From: Actinomycetota bacterium
GTDB lineage: Bacteria > Actinomycetota > Thermoleophilia > Gaiellales > Gaiellaceae
Reading direction: 5' to 3'
DNA length: 7,871 nucleotides
Assembly: GCA_020029625.1 (NCBI GenBank)
Contig: JAIBJP010000085.1
Coordinates: forward strand, 1-7,871
Shown: in pieces, positions 1-5,210 of the stretch
Layout of the letters: each line of letters opens with the position of its first letter
How positions within the stretch are numbered: position 1 is the first letter of the stretch
Notes under the pieces: model-generated
What the model was told of the DNA's origin: nothing
Databases searched by the model: none
The model's input: only the letters and a program-made list of their open reading frames with translations
Translations under genes and position numbers: made by a program

Positions 1-24
1 ATCCGCGTTCAGAATGACGGGTCG

Positions 25-50
25 CCCCCGTATCTAAATCGATACGAGGG
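25..50 (-). terminator. Hairpin downstream of thyX, possible terminator without U-tract
   Basis: Positions 25-34 pair with 41-50 around a 6-nt loop (35-40), giving a stem of about 10 bp that ends 66 nt beyond the thyX stop codon. The one imperfect pair (28/47) is a C-A mismatch in plus-strand RNA but a G-U wobble in minus-strand RNA, so the fold is better in a transcript read from the thyX strand. No T-run follows on either strand, so this is not a classical intrinsic terminator. The rest of 1-116 shows no convincing gene. A factor-assisted terminator or mRNA 3'-end stabiliser is possible; a binding palindrome is the alternative. Confidence 0.4.
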
Positions 51-116
51 CTCCTGCGTCCTTGCCTCAGAACGACCGTCCCGTCCCGACGACGAGCGAC
101 GTTCCGCCAAGCCCTC

Positions 117-824
117 CTAGGGGCCGACGCGGCCGGCGACGACGAACGCCTCGTACGTCACGGGCATCCACTCGGCAAAGAGAAGCTCGACGGCGTCGGC
201 GTAGTGGCGAATCTCTCGCTGGGCCGTCTCCGCAGCCCGCAACGAGACGAAGTTCATGAGGGCGCGGGCGTTGACCGTCCAGTAGAACTCGGTGTAGGCA
301 CCAACGGGCATGACCGCGCGGGCCAACTCGCGGGCAACGCCGGCCTCGACGAGACGCTCGTACGCGGCATAGGCGGCCGCGTAGACGGCTGCAAGCTCCT
401 CTCGGGTCGCCTGCGCGACCTCGTCGGACACCGGCTCGAACGAGTACGAGCCGGGCTTGCCGACCTGCGTTCGCACGTCCTCCAGCGCAGGGACGTAGAA
501 TTCGTCCGTCGCCTTGGCGTAGCGCATGGAGAACTCGTTGTAGGAGCCGATGCGGTGGCGAAACCACTCGCGGGCGACGAAGAGCGGCGTCCGCACATGA
601 AAGCGGAAGGCGTTGTGCTCGAAAGGCGTCCCGTGGCGCTCGCGCATGAGGAAGCGGATCAGGCCGGCGTCGGAGTCGTCCATCTCCTCCTTGCGCCGCG
701 CGAAGCTCACCCGCGCGGCGTTGACGACGGAGAGGTCGCTCGCCATGGCGTCGTCGAGACGGACGAACCCGTGGTCGAGCACCTCGATCGTCCTCGGTGC
801 GATTCCTTGCTCGACGGCGCTCAC
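117..824 (-). CDS. thyX: Flavin-dependent thymidylate synthase ThyX
   Basis: ThyX makes dTMP from dUMP in the cytoplasm, using methylene-tetrahydrofolate as carbon donor and NADPH-reduced FAD as hydride source; it replaces ThyA in many actinobacteria. The 235-residue length is normal for the family. The signature RHRX7S is intact (R89-H90-R91 ... S99, inside FRHRIGSYNEFSMRYAK). The upstream ERHGTPFEH block (62-70) and the later RELARAVMP (165-173) and NAR (185-187) segments, which line the flavin and dUMP sites in known structures, are also present. The start is a GTG. No Shine-Dalgarno sequence precedes it, but a TAAGAT hexamer lies exactly 7 nt upstream, which fits a leaderless mRNA. A downstream GTG at residue 15 is an alternative. 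The gene is divergent from the metalloprotease gene and appears to stand alone. Confidence 0.97.
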   Translation of the reverse strand: MSAVEQGIAPRTIEVLDHGFVRLDDAMASDLSVVNAARVSFARRKEEMDDSDAGLIRFLMRERHGTPFEHNAFRFHVRTPLFVAREWFRHRIGSYNEFSMRYAKATDEFYVPALEDVRTQVGKPGSYSFEPVSDEVAQATREELAAVYAAAYAAYERLVEAGVARELARAVMPVGAYTEFYWTVNARALMNFVSLRAAETAQREIRHYADAVELLFAEWMPVTYEAFVVAGRVGP

Positions 825-828
825 CCGA

Positions 829-841
829 CCGATCTTATCGG
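829..841. promoter_or_regulatory. Inverted repeat CCGAT-ctt-ATCGG overlapping the thyX -10
   Basis: A perfect 5-bp inverted repeat with a 3-nt spacer sits just upstream of the thyX start. It covers the proposed thyX -10 hexamer at 832-837, so a protein bound here would block the promoter. Such short palindromes also arise by chance in GC-rich DNA. Confidence 0.3.
832..837 (-). promoter_or_regulatory. Candidate thyX -10 (TAAGAT) for a leaderless transcript
   Basis: On the minus strand TAAGAT matches the actinobacterial TANNNT pattern. It is separated by exactly 7 nt from the GTG start codon at 824, placing the expected transcription start on the start codon. No clear -35 element is visible at the expected spacing. 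Confidence 0.4.
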
Positions 842-913
842 CCGCGCCGGAGGTGGCCGCCCCCTCGGCTACGCTGCAAGGCCTCGGGGTCGAAGATGTC
901 CTTAACGGCAGAG

Positions 914-2593
914 ATGAAGACGGTCTTCGCGCTCTGCGCGACGGTTTTCTGCGCCCTCGTCGCGGTTGCCCCCAGCGTAGCCGCGCCGGCCAAACGTCCT
1001 CCTCCGCTCACCTCTGTCGCCCACGACGCGCTCACCCGCGGGCTCGAGCGCGGCAGCCTGACCGAAGCTCGCTACTCGCTCCAACGGGCCCGCTCGCTCT
1101 TTGCCCTGGGGGCCGTGAGGCGAAAGTTCGGCCAGGTCGCGAAGCCATCGCTGCGAGACGCGACCCCGATCCTCCGCGATCTCGCCGCGCGCCTGCGTTA
1201 CCTGAGCGGCGCCGATCGCGCGTTGGCGCGGGCGATTCTCTCGCGCCCCACCGACAACCTCAGCGGTGACGAGCACCACTACCGCTCGAACGCGATCGTG
1301 GCCACCGCCTGCGACGCGACGCGCCCGCTCTGTTTCCACTGGGACGAGCGAGCGTCGCACCGCGACTCGCCTCCCGGCGCGGATGGCAATCCCTCCACGA
1401 TCCCGGCCGATGTGACGGCGAGCCTGACGACCTTCGCCCAGGTGTGGGATCTCGAAGTCGTCAGCTACGGCTACCGCGCGCCCCTCTCCGACTCATCCTC
1501 GACCGAGGATGGAGGGAACGGAAAAACCGACATCTACCTCGCCGACTTGGGCGGCGACTCCGCTCCGTCGTTCGGCTACTGCACGACGGACGACCCCAAC
1601 GCGTTCGACCTGGACTACCCCTACTACGACGTCTCCGCCTATTGCGTCGTGGACGAAGACTTCGCGAACGCTGTCTACGGCGGCATCGACCCGGTGGATG
1701 CCCGGGCCGTTACGGCCGCGCACGAGTTCTTCCATGCGATCCAGTTCGGCTACGACTGGTTCGAAGACCTCTGGCTGATGGAAGGGACGGCGATGTTCAT
1801 GGAGGGCCAGTTCCGGCCGACCGTGAAGGACCGAATCCGCTATCTCGACGACAGCGCGTTGACCTCGCCATCGACGCCGGTCGATCTTGGGGGCGGTGGG
1901 TTCGAGTACGGAGCCTGGATCTGGTGGCGCTTCCTCGTCGAGGAGTTCGGAGAGCTAGCCGACCCGCTCGTGATCCGCGGAGTGTGGGAGCGTGCCGACG
2001 GGAGCTCCGACACGGACGGCGGAGGCCCCGACACGGTCGGCCGTGACAACTACTCGCTGCAGGCGGCCCGTCATGTCGTCGCCGCCCGCGGCGTTTCGTT
2101 TCGCGCTCTATTCGGAGAATTCGCCCGCGTGAACCGAACACCGGCCCGCTTCTACAGCGAAGGTGCCTCGTACCCACGCGCCCCGCTCTCCCACACCTAC
2201 TTCTTGGGGCGAGGCCGGCGCGGAACGGACTGGCAATCGACCCGCCTGCGTCATCTTGCGAGCCGCTACTTCGCGTTCAAGCCCGGCCGTGCCGCCTCTG
2301 CGAACGGAAGCCTGCGCGTCCGAGTCGACCTGCCGCTCAGACGGCGCGGCCCCGAGGCATATCTACTCGTCCGCAGGACGTCGGGGAGCTGGTACGTCCG
2401 CAAGTTCGGGCTCGACACAGACGGAGACGGTGTACGTAGCGTCGCGTTCGGGCGAGGGGCGATCAGGGAGGTGGACCTCGTCCTCACGAACGCCAGTACG
2501 AGGATGAGCTGCTGGCGCGCCACCTTCTACTCATGTGCGGGCGTCGGCGTCGACGACCTGCGGTATTACAAGTTTCGCGCCGCCGTCCGCTGA
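914..2593 (+). CDS. Secreted MXAN_6640-type putative zinc metalloprotease
   Basis: This is a predicted exported protein of 559 residues. The ATG at 914 is preferred because it opens directly on a signal peptide (MKTVF, a hydrophobic run to about residue 19, then PSVAA). ATG 896 would add six residues, and the longer open frame from 797 runs into thyX. Residues 270-274 are HEFFH (zinc-binding and catalytic HExxH), followed by E290 in LWLMEGTAMFMEGQF, a plausible third zinc ligand. The upstream GGNGKTDIYLADL segment (200-212) is, from memory, typical of the MXAN_6640 family. A DTDGDG motif (501-506) looks like a calcium site. Several cysteines, including a pair near the C-terminus (SCWRATFYSC), could form disulfides, fitting an extracellular enzyme. 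The N-terminal 130 residues are Arg/Ala-rich and could be a propeptide. Substrate unknown. It converges on the next gene with a 19-bp gap. Confidence 0.8.
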   Translation: MKTVFALCATVFCALVAVAPSVAAPAKRPPPLTSVAHDALTRGLERGSLTEARYSLQRARSLFALGAVRRKFGQVAKPSLRDATPILRDLAARLRYLSGADRALARAILSRPTDNLSGDEHHYRSNAIVATACDATRPLCFHWDERASHRDSPPGADGNPSTIPADVTASLTTFAQVWDLEVVSYGYRAPLSDSSSTEDGGNGKTDIYLADLGGDSAPSFGYCTTDDPNAFDLDYPYYDVSAYCVVDEDFANAVYGGIDPVDARAVTAAHEFFHAIQFGYDWFEDLWLMEGTAMFMEGQFRPTVKDRIRYLDDSALTSPSTPVDLGGGGFEYGAWIWWRFLVEEFGELADPLVIRGVWERADGSSDTDGGGPDTVGRDNYSLQAARHVVAARGVSFRALFGEFARVNRTPARFYSEGASYPRAPLSHTYFLGRGRRGTDWQSTRLRHLASRYFAFKPGRAASANGSLRVRVDLPLRRRGPEAYLLVRRTSGSWYVRKFGLDTDGDGVRSVAFGRGAIREVDLVLTNASTRMSCWRATFYSCAGVGVDDLRYYKFRAAVR

Positions 2594-2612
2594 CCCAGCG
2601 CTTCGGCCGGAG

Positions 2613-3275
2613 CTACCAGAAGGGGTGCGCGCGTGGTTGGGTCCCGGACCGCTCGCGGAACCGGAACATTCCGTGCTCGACGAGGTCGTCGATGTGCGAT
2701 TTCATCCGAGCCAGCATCTCGTCCGCGTCGGCTCGCGTCAGCTCGCCGTCCTCGACCAGCTGATCGAGCTTCTCCTCGGCCTCGTCCAGGATCGCCTGCT
2801 TCAGCCCGTCCACCGACTTGCCGCGGGCCTTGGCGATATCCCCGAGGGTCCGGCCCGCCCTGAGCTTCGAGCGCAGCTCCGTTTGGGTCAGCCCGAGATA
2901 GTCGGCGGCCGCCGAGAGCTTCTCGCCGAACGGAGGTCGGCCCCCGCGGTGGAAATGACCGAAGCGCGGGCCGCCCAACGGGCCGGCGAAGGGCGGAAAC
3001 TCGCCCGACTGGATGCGGGCCTTGAGCTCGTCGGCCTGCGCCTTCGTGATCTTGCCCTCCTTCAGCGCCGCGTCCACCTGGTCGATCGCGGCCGCCTTCG
3101 TCGCGTCCTCGAGCTTCTGGGAGGAGATGCCAAGGTGTCTGGCGACCGAGTCGAGGAAGGACTGGCCGGAGGAGGAAGAGCCCTGAGCTGCAGCAATCGC
3201 AGCGCCGCCCCCGCCGATGACGGCGAGAGCGGCGACTGCGATCGCGAGGGTCTTGCGTGAGCGAAACCGCTTCAT
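2613..3275 (-). CDS. Exported two-module helical repeat protein, possible Spy/CpxP-like stress protein
   Basis: I do not recognise a named family, though similar proteins are common in actinobacteria. The 220-residue product has a basic start (MKRFRSRK), a hydrophobic segment at about 9-30, then polar low-complexity sequence, so it is exported or membrane-anchored. Two related helical modules follow. Module 1 (about 40-90) reads LGISSQKLEDA ... QVDAALKEGKITKAQADELKARI. Module 2 (about 119-200) reads LGLTQTELRSKL, then RTLGDIAKARGKS, then KLDQLVEDGELTRADADEMLARM. A Gly/Pro/Phe/His-rich linker (92-117) joins them. The paired ITKAQAD and LTRADAD elements resemble the LTxxQ motifs of Spy/CpxP periplasmic chaperones; this is analogy, not proven homology. 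No Shine-Dalgarno is near the ATG, but three 11-bp-phased boxes end 22 nt upstream, suggesting a leaderless transcript controlled by the adjacent two-component system. It lies 52 bp behind the HtrA gene on the same strand, so read-through is also possible. Confidence 0.85.
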   Translation of the reverse strand: MKRFRSRKTLAIAVAALAVIGGGGAAIAAAQGSSSSGQSFLDSVARHLGISSQKLEDATKAAAIDQVDAALKEGKITKAQADELKARIQSGEFPPFAGPLGGPRFGHFHRGGRPPFGEKLSAAADYLGLTQTELRSKLRAGRTLGDIAKARGKSVDGLKQAILDEAEEKLDQLVEDGELTRADADEMLARMKSHIDDLVEHGMFRFRERSGTQPRAHPFW

Positions 3276-3281
3276 GTGCGA

Positions 3282-3287
3282 ATGAAA
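3282..3287 (-). promoter_or_regulatory. Candidate -10 (TTTCAT) of the exported-protein gene
   Basis: The hexamer TTTCAT on the minus strand begins exactly 10 nt after the last phased box and ends 6 nt before the ATG at 3275. The hexamer itself is a poor match to TATAAT; the call rests on spacing shared with the regulator promoter. It implies a leaderless or nearly leaderless mRNA. Confidence 0.35.
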
Positions 3288-3297
3288 GCGCGGCTCC

Positions 3298-3325
3298 CTA
3301 AGACCGGGCTAAGAAACGCCTAAGA
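3298..3325 (-). promoter_or_regulatory. Three tandem TCTTAG boxes, 11-bp period, upstream of the exported-protein gene
   Basis: On the minus strand TCTTAG occurs at 3325-3320, 3314-3309 and 3303-3298, with starts exactly 11 bp apart and 5-bp spacers. An 11-bp direct repeat places successive recognition helices on one face of the DNA, as for OmpR/PhoB-family regulators. The array starts 2 bp beyond the HtrA stop codon and fills the intergenic gap. The same hexamer and phase occur at the HtrA and regulator promoters. Confidence 0.75.
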
Positions 3326-3327
3326 CT

Positions 3328-4395
3328 TCACGTCGGCCGGCTGGCCAGCTCGATCTTCACGGTGTGGCTCTGACCCCCGCGGGAGTACGTGATGGACACC
3401 GTGTCGCCGGGCTTTTTCGCGGAGATTGCGCTCGTCAGGCCGTCGCCGGAGACGATTCGCTTCCCGTCCACGGAGACGATCCTGTCGCCCGACTGGAGGC
3501 CGGCGTCGGCCGCGGGCGTACCGGCGCGGACCTCGGTGATCCGCACGGAGGCGTTGACGGTCTCGACGGACACTCCGAGATAGGCATGCTCGGCCTTCCC
3601 GGTGGAGATCAGCTCCGAGACGATCGTCTTGACGGTGTTCGACGGAATCGCGAAGCCGACGCCGTCGTTGCCGCCCGAGTCGCTCTCGATCTGCGCGTTG
3701 ACGCCGATCACCAGGCCCTCGGCGTTGAGCAGCGGGCCACCCGAGTTGCCGTGGTTGATGGCAGCGTCCGTCTGGATCGAGTCGTCGATCGAGAAGTTGT
3801 TCGGCGAGGTCATCTGCCGGTGGAGGGCGCTGACGATCCCGCTGGTCACGGTGTTCTCGAGCCCGAATGGGCTGCCGATGGCGACGACGTTGTCGCCGAC
3901 TCCCACGGCGTCAGAGTCTGCGAGGGTGAGCGGCGTGAGCACCGAGGCGGGGGCATCGACCTTAATGACGGCCAGGTCGGTCGAGGGATCGCTTCCGACG
4001 AGCTCGGCCTTGTAGGTCTTTCCGTTCCAGAACCTCACCGAGATGGACGTGGCACCGTCGACGACATGCTGGTTCGTGATGATGCGGCCGTTGCTGTCGT
4101 AGACGAACCCGGAGCCCTGGGCCTGCTGAGTCTGCTGGCCTCCGAAGGGGTTCGTGGACTGGGACGTCGTCGTGACGGTGATCTCGACGACACCCTTCTG
4201 CGTGCGCTGATAGATGTCCGAGACGGACAGGCCGGTTGTATTGGCGGCCGGCTCGCCGTTGCTGACGTCTACCTGGCGGACGATGGTTCTCGTCCCTTCG
4301 GGAGCGAGCCCAGCGTACGTGGCGGCTCCGCCGACACCGATAGCGGCAGCGGCGACGAGCACGGCAGCTGTTGAGAGAGTTCGACGGCGAGTCAT
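3328..4395 (-). CDS. HtrA/DegP-like trypsin-fold serine protease with one PDZ domain
   Basis: This is an envelope quality-control protease that degrades or refolds misfolded exported proteins. The ATG at 4395 is chosen because a GAAAGGA ribosome site lies 9 nt upstream; an in-frame ATG at 4428 would add 11 residues and lacks such a site. The 355-residue product has a cytoplasmic basic start (MTRRR), one membrane or signal segment (about 7-28), a linker, then the protease domain. The catalytic triad is complete: H110 (TNQHVVDGA), D140 (STDLAVIKV) and S218 (HGNSGGPL). A Ser/Asn/Gln-rich loop (about 78-93) precedes the catalytic histidine. A single C-terminal PDZ domain (about 270-355) has the YLGV carboxylate-binding-loop-like motif and LQSGDRIVSVDG. 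It is divergent from a two-component system, like pepD beside mprAB in mycobacteria. Phased TCTTAG boxes upstream suggest control by that system. Confidence 0.96.
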   Translation of the reverse strand: MTRRRTLSTAAVLVAAAAIGVGGAATYAGLAPEGTRTIVRQVDVSNGEPAANTTGLSVSDIYQRTQKGVVEITVTTTSQSTNPFGGQQTQQAQGSGFVYDSNGRIITNQHVVDGATSISVRFWNGKTYKAELVGSDPSTDLAVIKVDAPASVLTPLTLADSDAVGVGDNVVAIGSPFGLENTVTSGIVSALHRQMTSPNNFSIDDSIQTDAAINHGNSGGPLLNAEGLVIGVNAQIESDSGGNDGVGFAIPSNTVKTIVSELISTGKAEHAYLGVSVETVNASVRITEVRAGTPAADAGLQSGDRIVSVDGKRIVSGDGLTSAISAKKPGDTVSITYSRGGQSHTVKIELASRPT

Positions 4396-4404
4396 GGGCG
4401 GTTT

Positions 4405-4411
4405 TCCTTTC
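4405..4411 (-). promoter_or_regulatory. Ribosome binding site GAAAGGA of the HtrA gene
   Basis: GAAAGGA on the minus strand ends 9 nt before the ATG at 4395 and decides between this start and the ATG at 4428. It is the clearest Shine-Dalgarno sequence in the window; most other starts here lack one. Confidence 0.7.
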
Positions 4412-4442
4412 GTTCGGTCGCCGTCCATGTCACCGCTTGTGA

Positions 4443-4448
4443 CTAAGA
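4443..4448 (-). promoter_or_regulatory. Isolated TCTTAG box at the expected HtrA transcription start
   Basis: This TCTTAG copy is exactly 22 bp (two 11-bp periods) from the nearest box of the HtrA array, in the same orientation. It immediately follows the proposed -10 and would overlie the transcription start, so it could act as a down-regulating site. The position in between (4454-4459) reads TTTCAT and is not a good box. Confidence 0.45.
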
Positions 4449-4454
4449 CGTCTA
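4449..4454 (-). promoter_or_regulatory. Candidate HtrA -10 (TAGACG)
   Basis: The hexamer begins 10 nt after the boxes at 4465-4481, the same distance seen at the other two promoters. The match to TATAAT is weak; an overlapping CATAGA two bases earlier is equally possible. A start near 4442 would give a leader of about 45 nt carrying the GAAAGGA ribosome site. Confidence 0.3.
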
Positions 4455-4464
4455 TGAAACGGGG

Positions 4465-4481
4465 CTAAGAAGTTCCTAAGA
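4465..4481 (-). promoter_or_regulatory. Two tandem TCTTAG boxes upstream of the HtrA gene
   Basis: TCTTAG occurs at 4481-4476 and 4470-4465 on the minus strand, 11 bp apart, each preceded by T (TTCTTAG). The pair lies where a -35 region would be, the usual place for an OmpR/PhoB-type activator. It faces the oppositely oriented pair at 4496-4512 in the same divergent intergenic region. Confidence 0.75.
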
Positions 4482-4495
4482 AGGGTTATCCCGTT

Positions 4496-4512
4496 TCTTA
4501 GCCTCCTCTCAG
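4496..4512 (+). promoter_or_regulatory. Tandem boxes TCTTAG / TCTCAG upstream of the response regulator
   Basis: TCTTAG at 4496-4501 and TCTCAG at 4507-4512 are 11 bp apart and read towards the regulator gene. The second copy differs by one base. The pair ends 10 nt before the candidate -10 at 4523, which suggests positive autoregulation of the two-component operon. Confidence 0.7.
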
Positions 4513-4522
4513 GCTGAAAGCG

Positions 4523-4528
4523 CACAAT
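4523..4528 (+). promoter_or_regulatory. Candidate -10 (CACAAT) of the two-component operon
   Basis: CACAAT matches TATAAT at four of six positions. It begins 10 nt after the phased boxes and ends 7 nt before the ATG at 4536, so the transcript may be leaderless and start at that ATG. If so, the ATG at 4527 lies inside the -10 and cannot be translated from this promoter. Confidence 0.45.
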
Positions 4529-4535
4529 GAAGCCC

Positions 4536-5210
4536 ATGAGAGTCCTGGTCGTCGACGACGAACGCGCGGTGCGCGATTCCCTTCGCCGCGCCCTCGAGCT
4601 CGAGGGCTACGACGTCGAGCTCGCGGCCGACGGGGAGGAGGCGCTCGAGCGTCTCGCCCAGAACGGCGAGCCGGACGCGGTCGTCCTCGACATCCTCATG
4701 CCGAAGATAGATGGGTTGGAGGTCTGCCGGCGCCTGCGCCGGGAGGGCCACCGCCTCCCGGTGCTCATGCTCACCGCCCGCGACGAGGTCGAGAACAGAG
4801 TCGCCGGCCTCGACGCCGGGGCCGACGACTACGTGACCAAGCCTTTCGCTCTGGAGGAGCTCCTCGCGCGCCTACGCGCGCTCCTGCGCCGGACGACCAG
4901 CGGTTCGGGGGAGGTCCTGCGCTTCGCAGACCTCGAGCTCGACCCGAAGACCCGCGAGGTGCGGCGCGCCGGCGAGCCGATCGAGCTGACGCGGACGGAG
5001 TTCTCGCTCCTGGAGCTCTTCCTCCTGAATCCCCGCCAGGTGCTCACGCGCTCGGTCATCTTCGAGCGCGTGTGGGGCTACGACTTCGGGTTTTCCTCCA
5101 ATTCGCTCGACGTGTACATCGGATATCTGCGCCGGAAGACGGAGGCAGGCGACCGGCCGCGCCTCATCCAGACGGTGCGCGGCGTCGGTTACGCCCTACG
5201 CGAGAAATGA
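4536..5210 (+). CDS. OmpR/PhoB-family response regulator (MprA-like)
   Basis: A cytoplasmic DNA-binding regulator phosphorylated by the kinase encoded immediately downstream. Counting from the ATG at 4527, which is also in frame (227 residues), the receiver domain (about 4-120) has the acidic pair D10/D11, phosphoacceptor D55 (VVLDILMPK), T83 and K105 (VTKPF). A winged-helix Trans_Reg_C domain (about 130-225) contains the usual LTRTEFSLLELFLLNP, VWGYDF and VRGVGYALR segments. I prefer the ATG at 4536 (224 residues): it gives the typical MRVLVVDDE start, and a CACAAT hexamer lies 7 nt upstream. The stop overlaps the kinase start. Nearby 11-bp-phased TCTTAG boxes are the likely targets of this regulator at its own promoter, at the HtrA promoter and at the exported-protein promoter. 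The linkage to HtrA recalls MprA, but orthology is not shown. Confidence 0.96.
   Translation: MRVLVVDDERAVRDSLRRALELEGYDVELAADGEEALERLAQNGEPDAVVLDILMPKIDGLEVCRRLRREGHRLPVLMLTARDEVENRVAGLDAGADDYVTKPFALEELLARLRALLRRTTSGSGEVLRFADLELDPKTREVRRAGEPIELTRTEFSLLELFLLNPRQVLTRSVIFERVWGYDFGFSSNSLDVYIGYLRRKTEAGDRPRLIQTVRGVGYALREK

Noticed and set aside
204..905. Long plus-strand open frame across thyX
   Set aside because: It lies antisense to thyX, whose catalytic motifs are intact, and its translation has no recognisable domain; a GC-rich shadow frame.
797..913. Upstream extension of the metalloprotease frame to 797
   Set aside because: It would overlap thyX and bury the signal peptide behind an Arg/Pro-rich stretch; ATG 914 opens directly on the signal peptide.
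2600..2613. Short hairpin between the metalloprotease and the exported-protein gene
   Set aside because: Only a 5-bp stem including a wobble and no T-run; too weak to call a terminator.
3364..4374. 336-residue plus-strand open frame opposite the HtrA gene
   Set aside because: Rich in Asp, Gly, Arg and Val with no family features, and mirrors the HtrA coding frame; a shadow.
3283..4522. Shared TGAAAGCGC at 3283 and 4515 near two promoters
   Set aside because: It lies in opposite orientations relative to the two genes and outside the phased boxes; probably chance.
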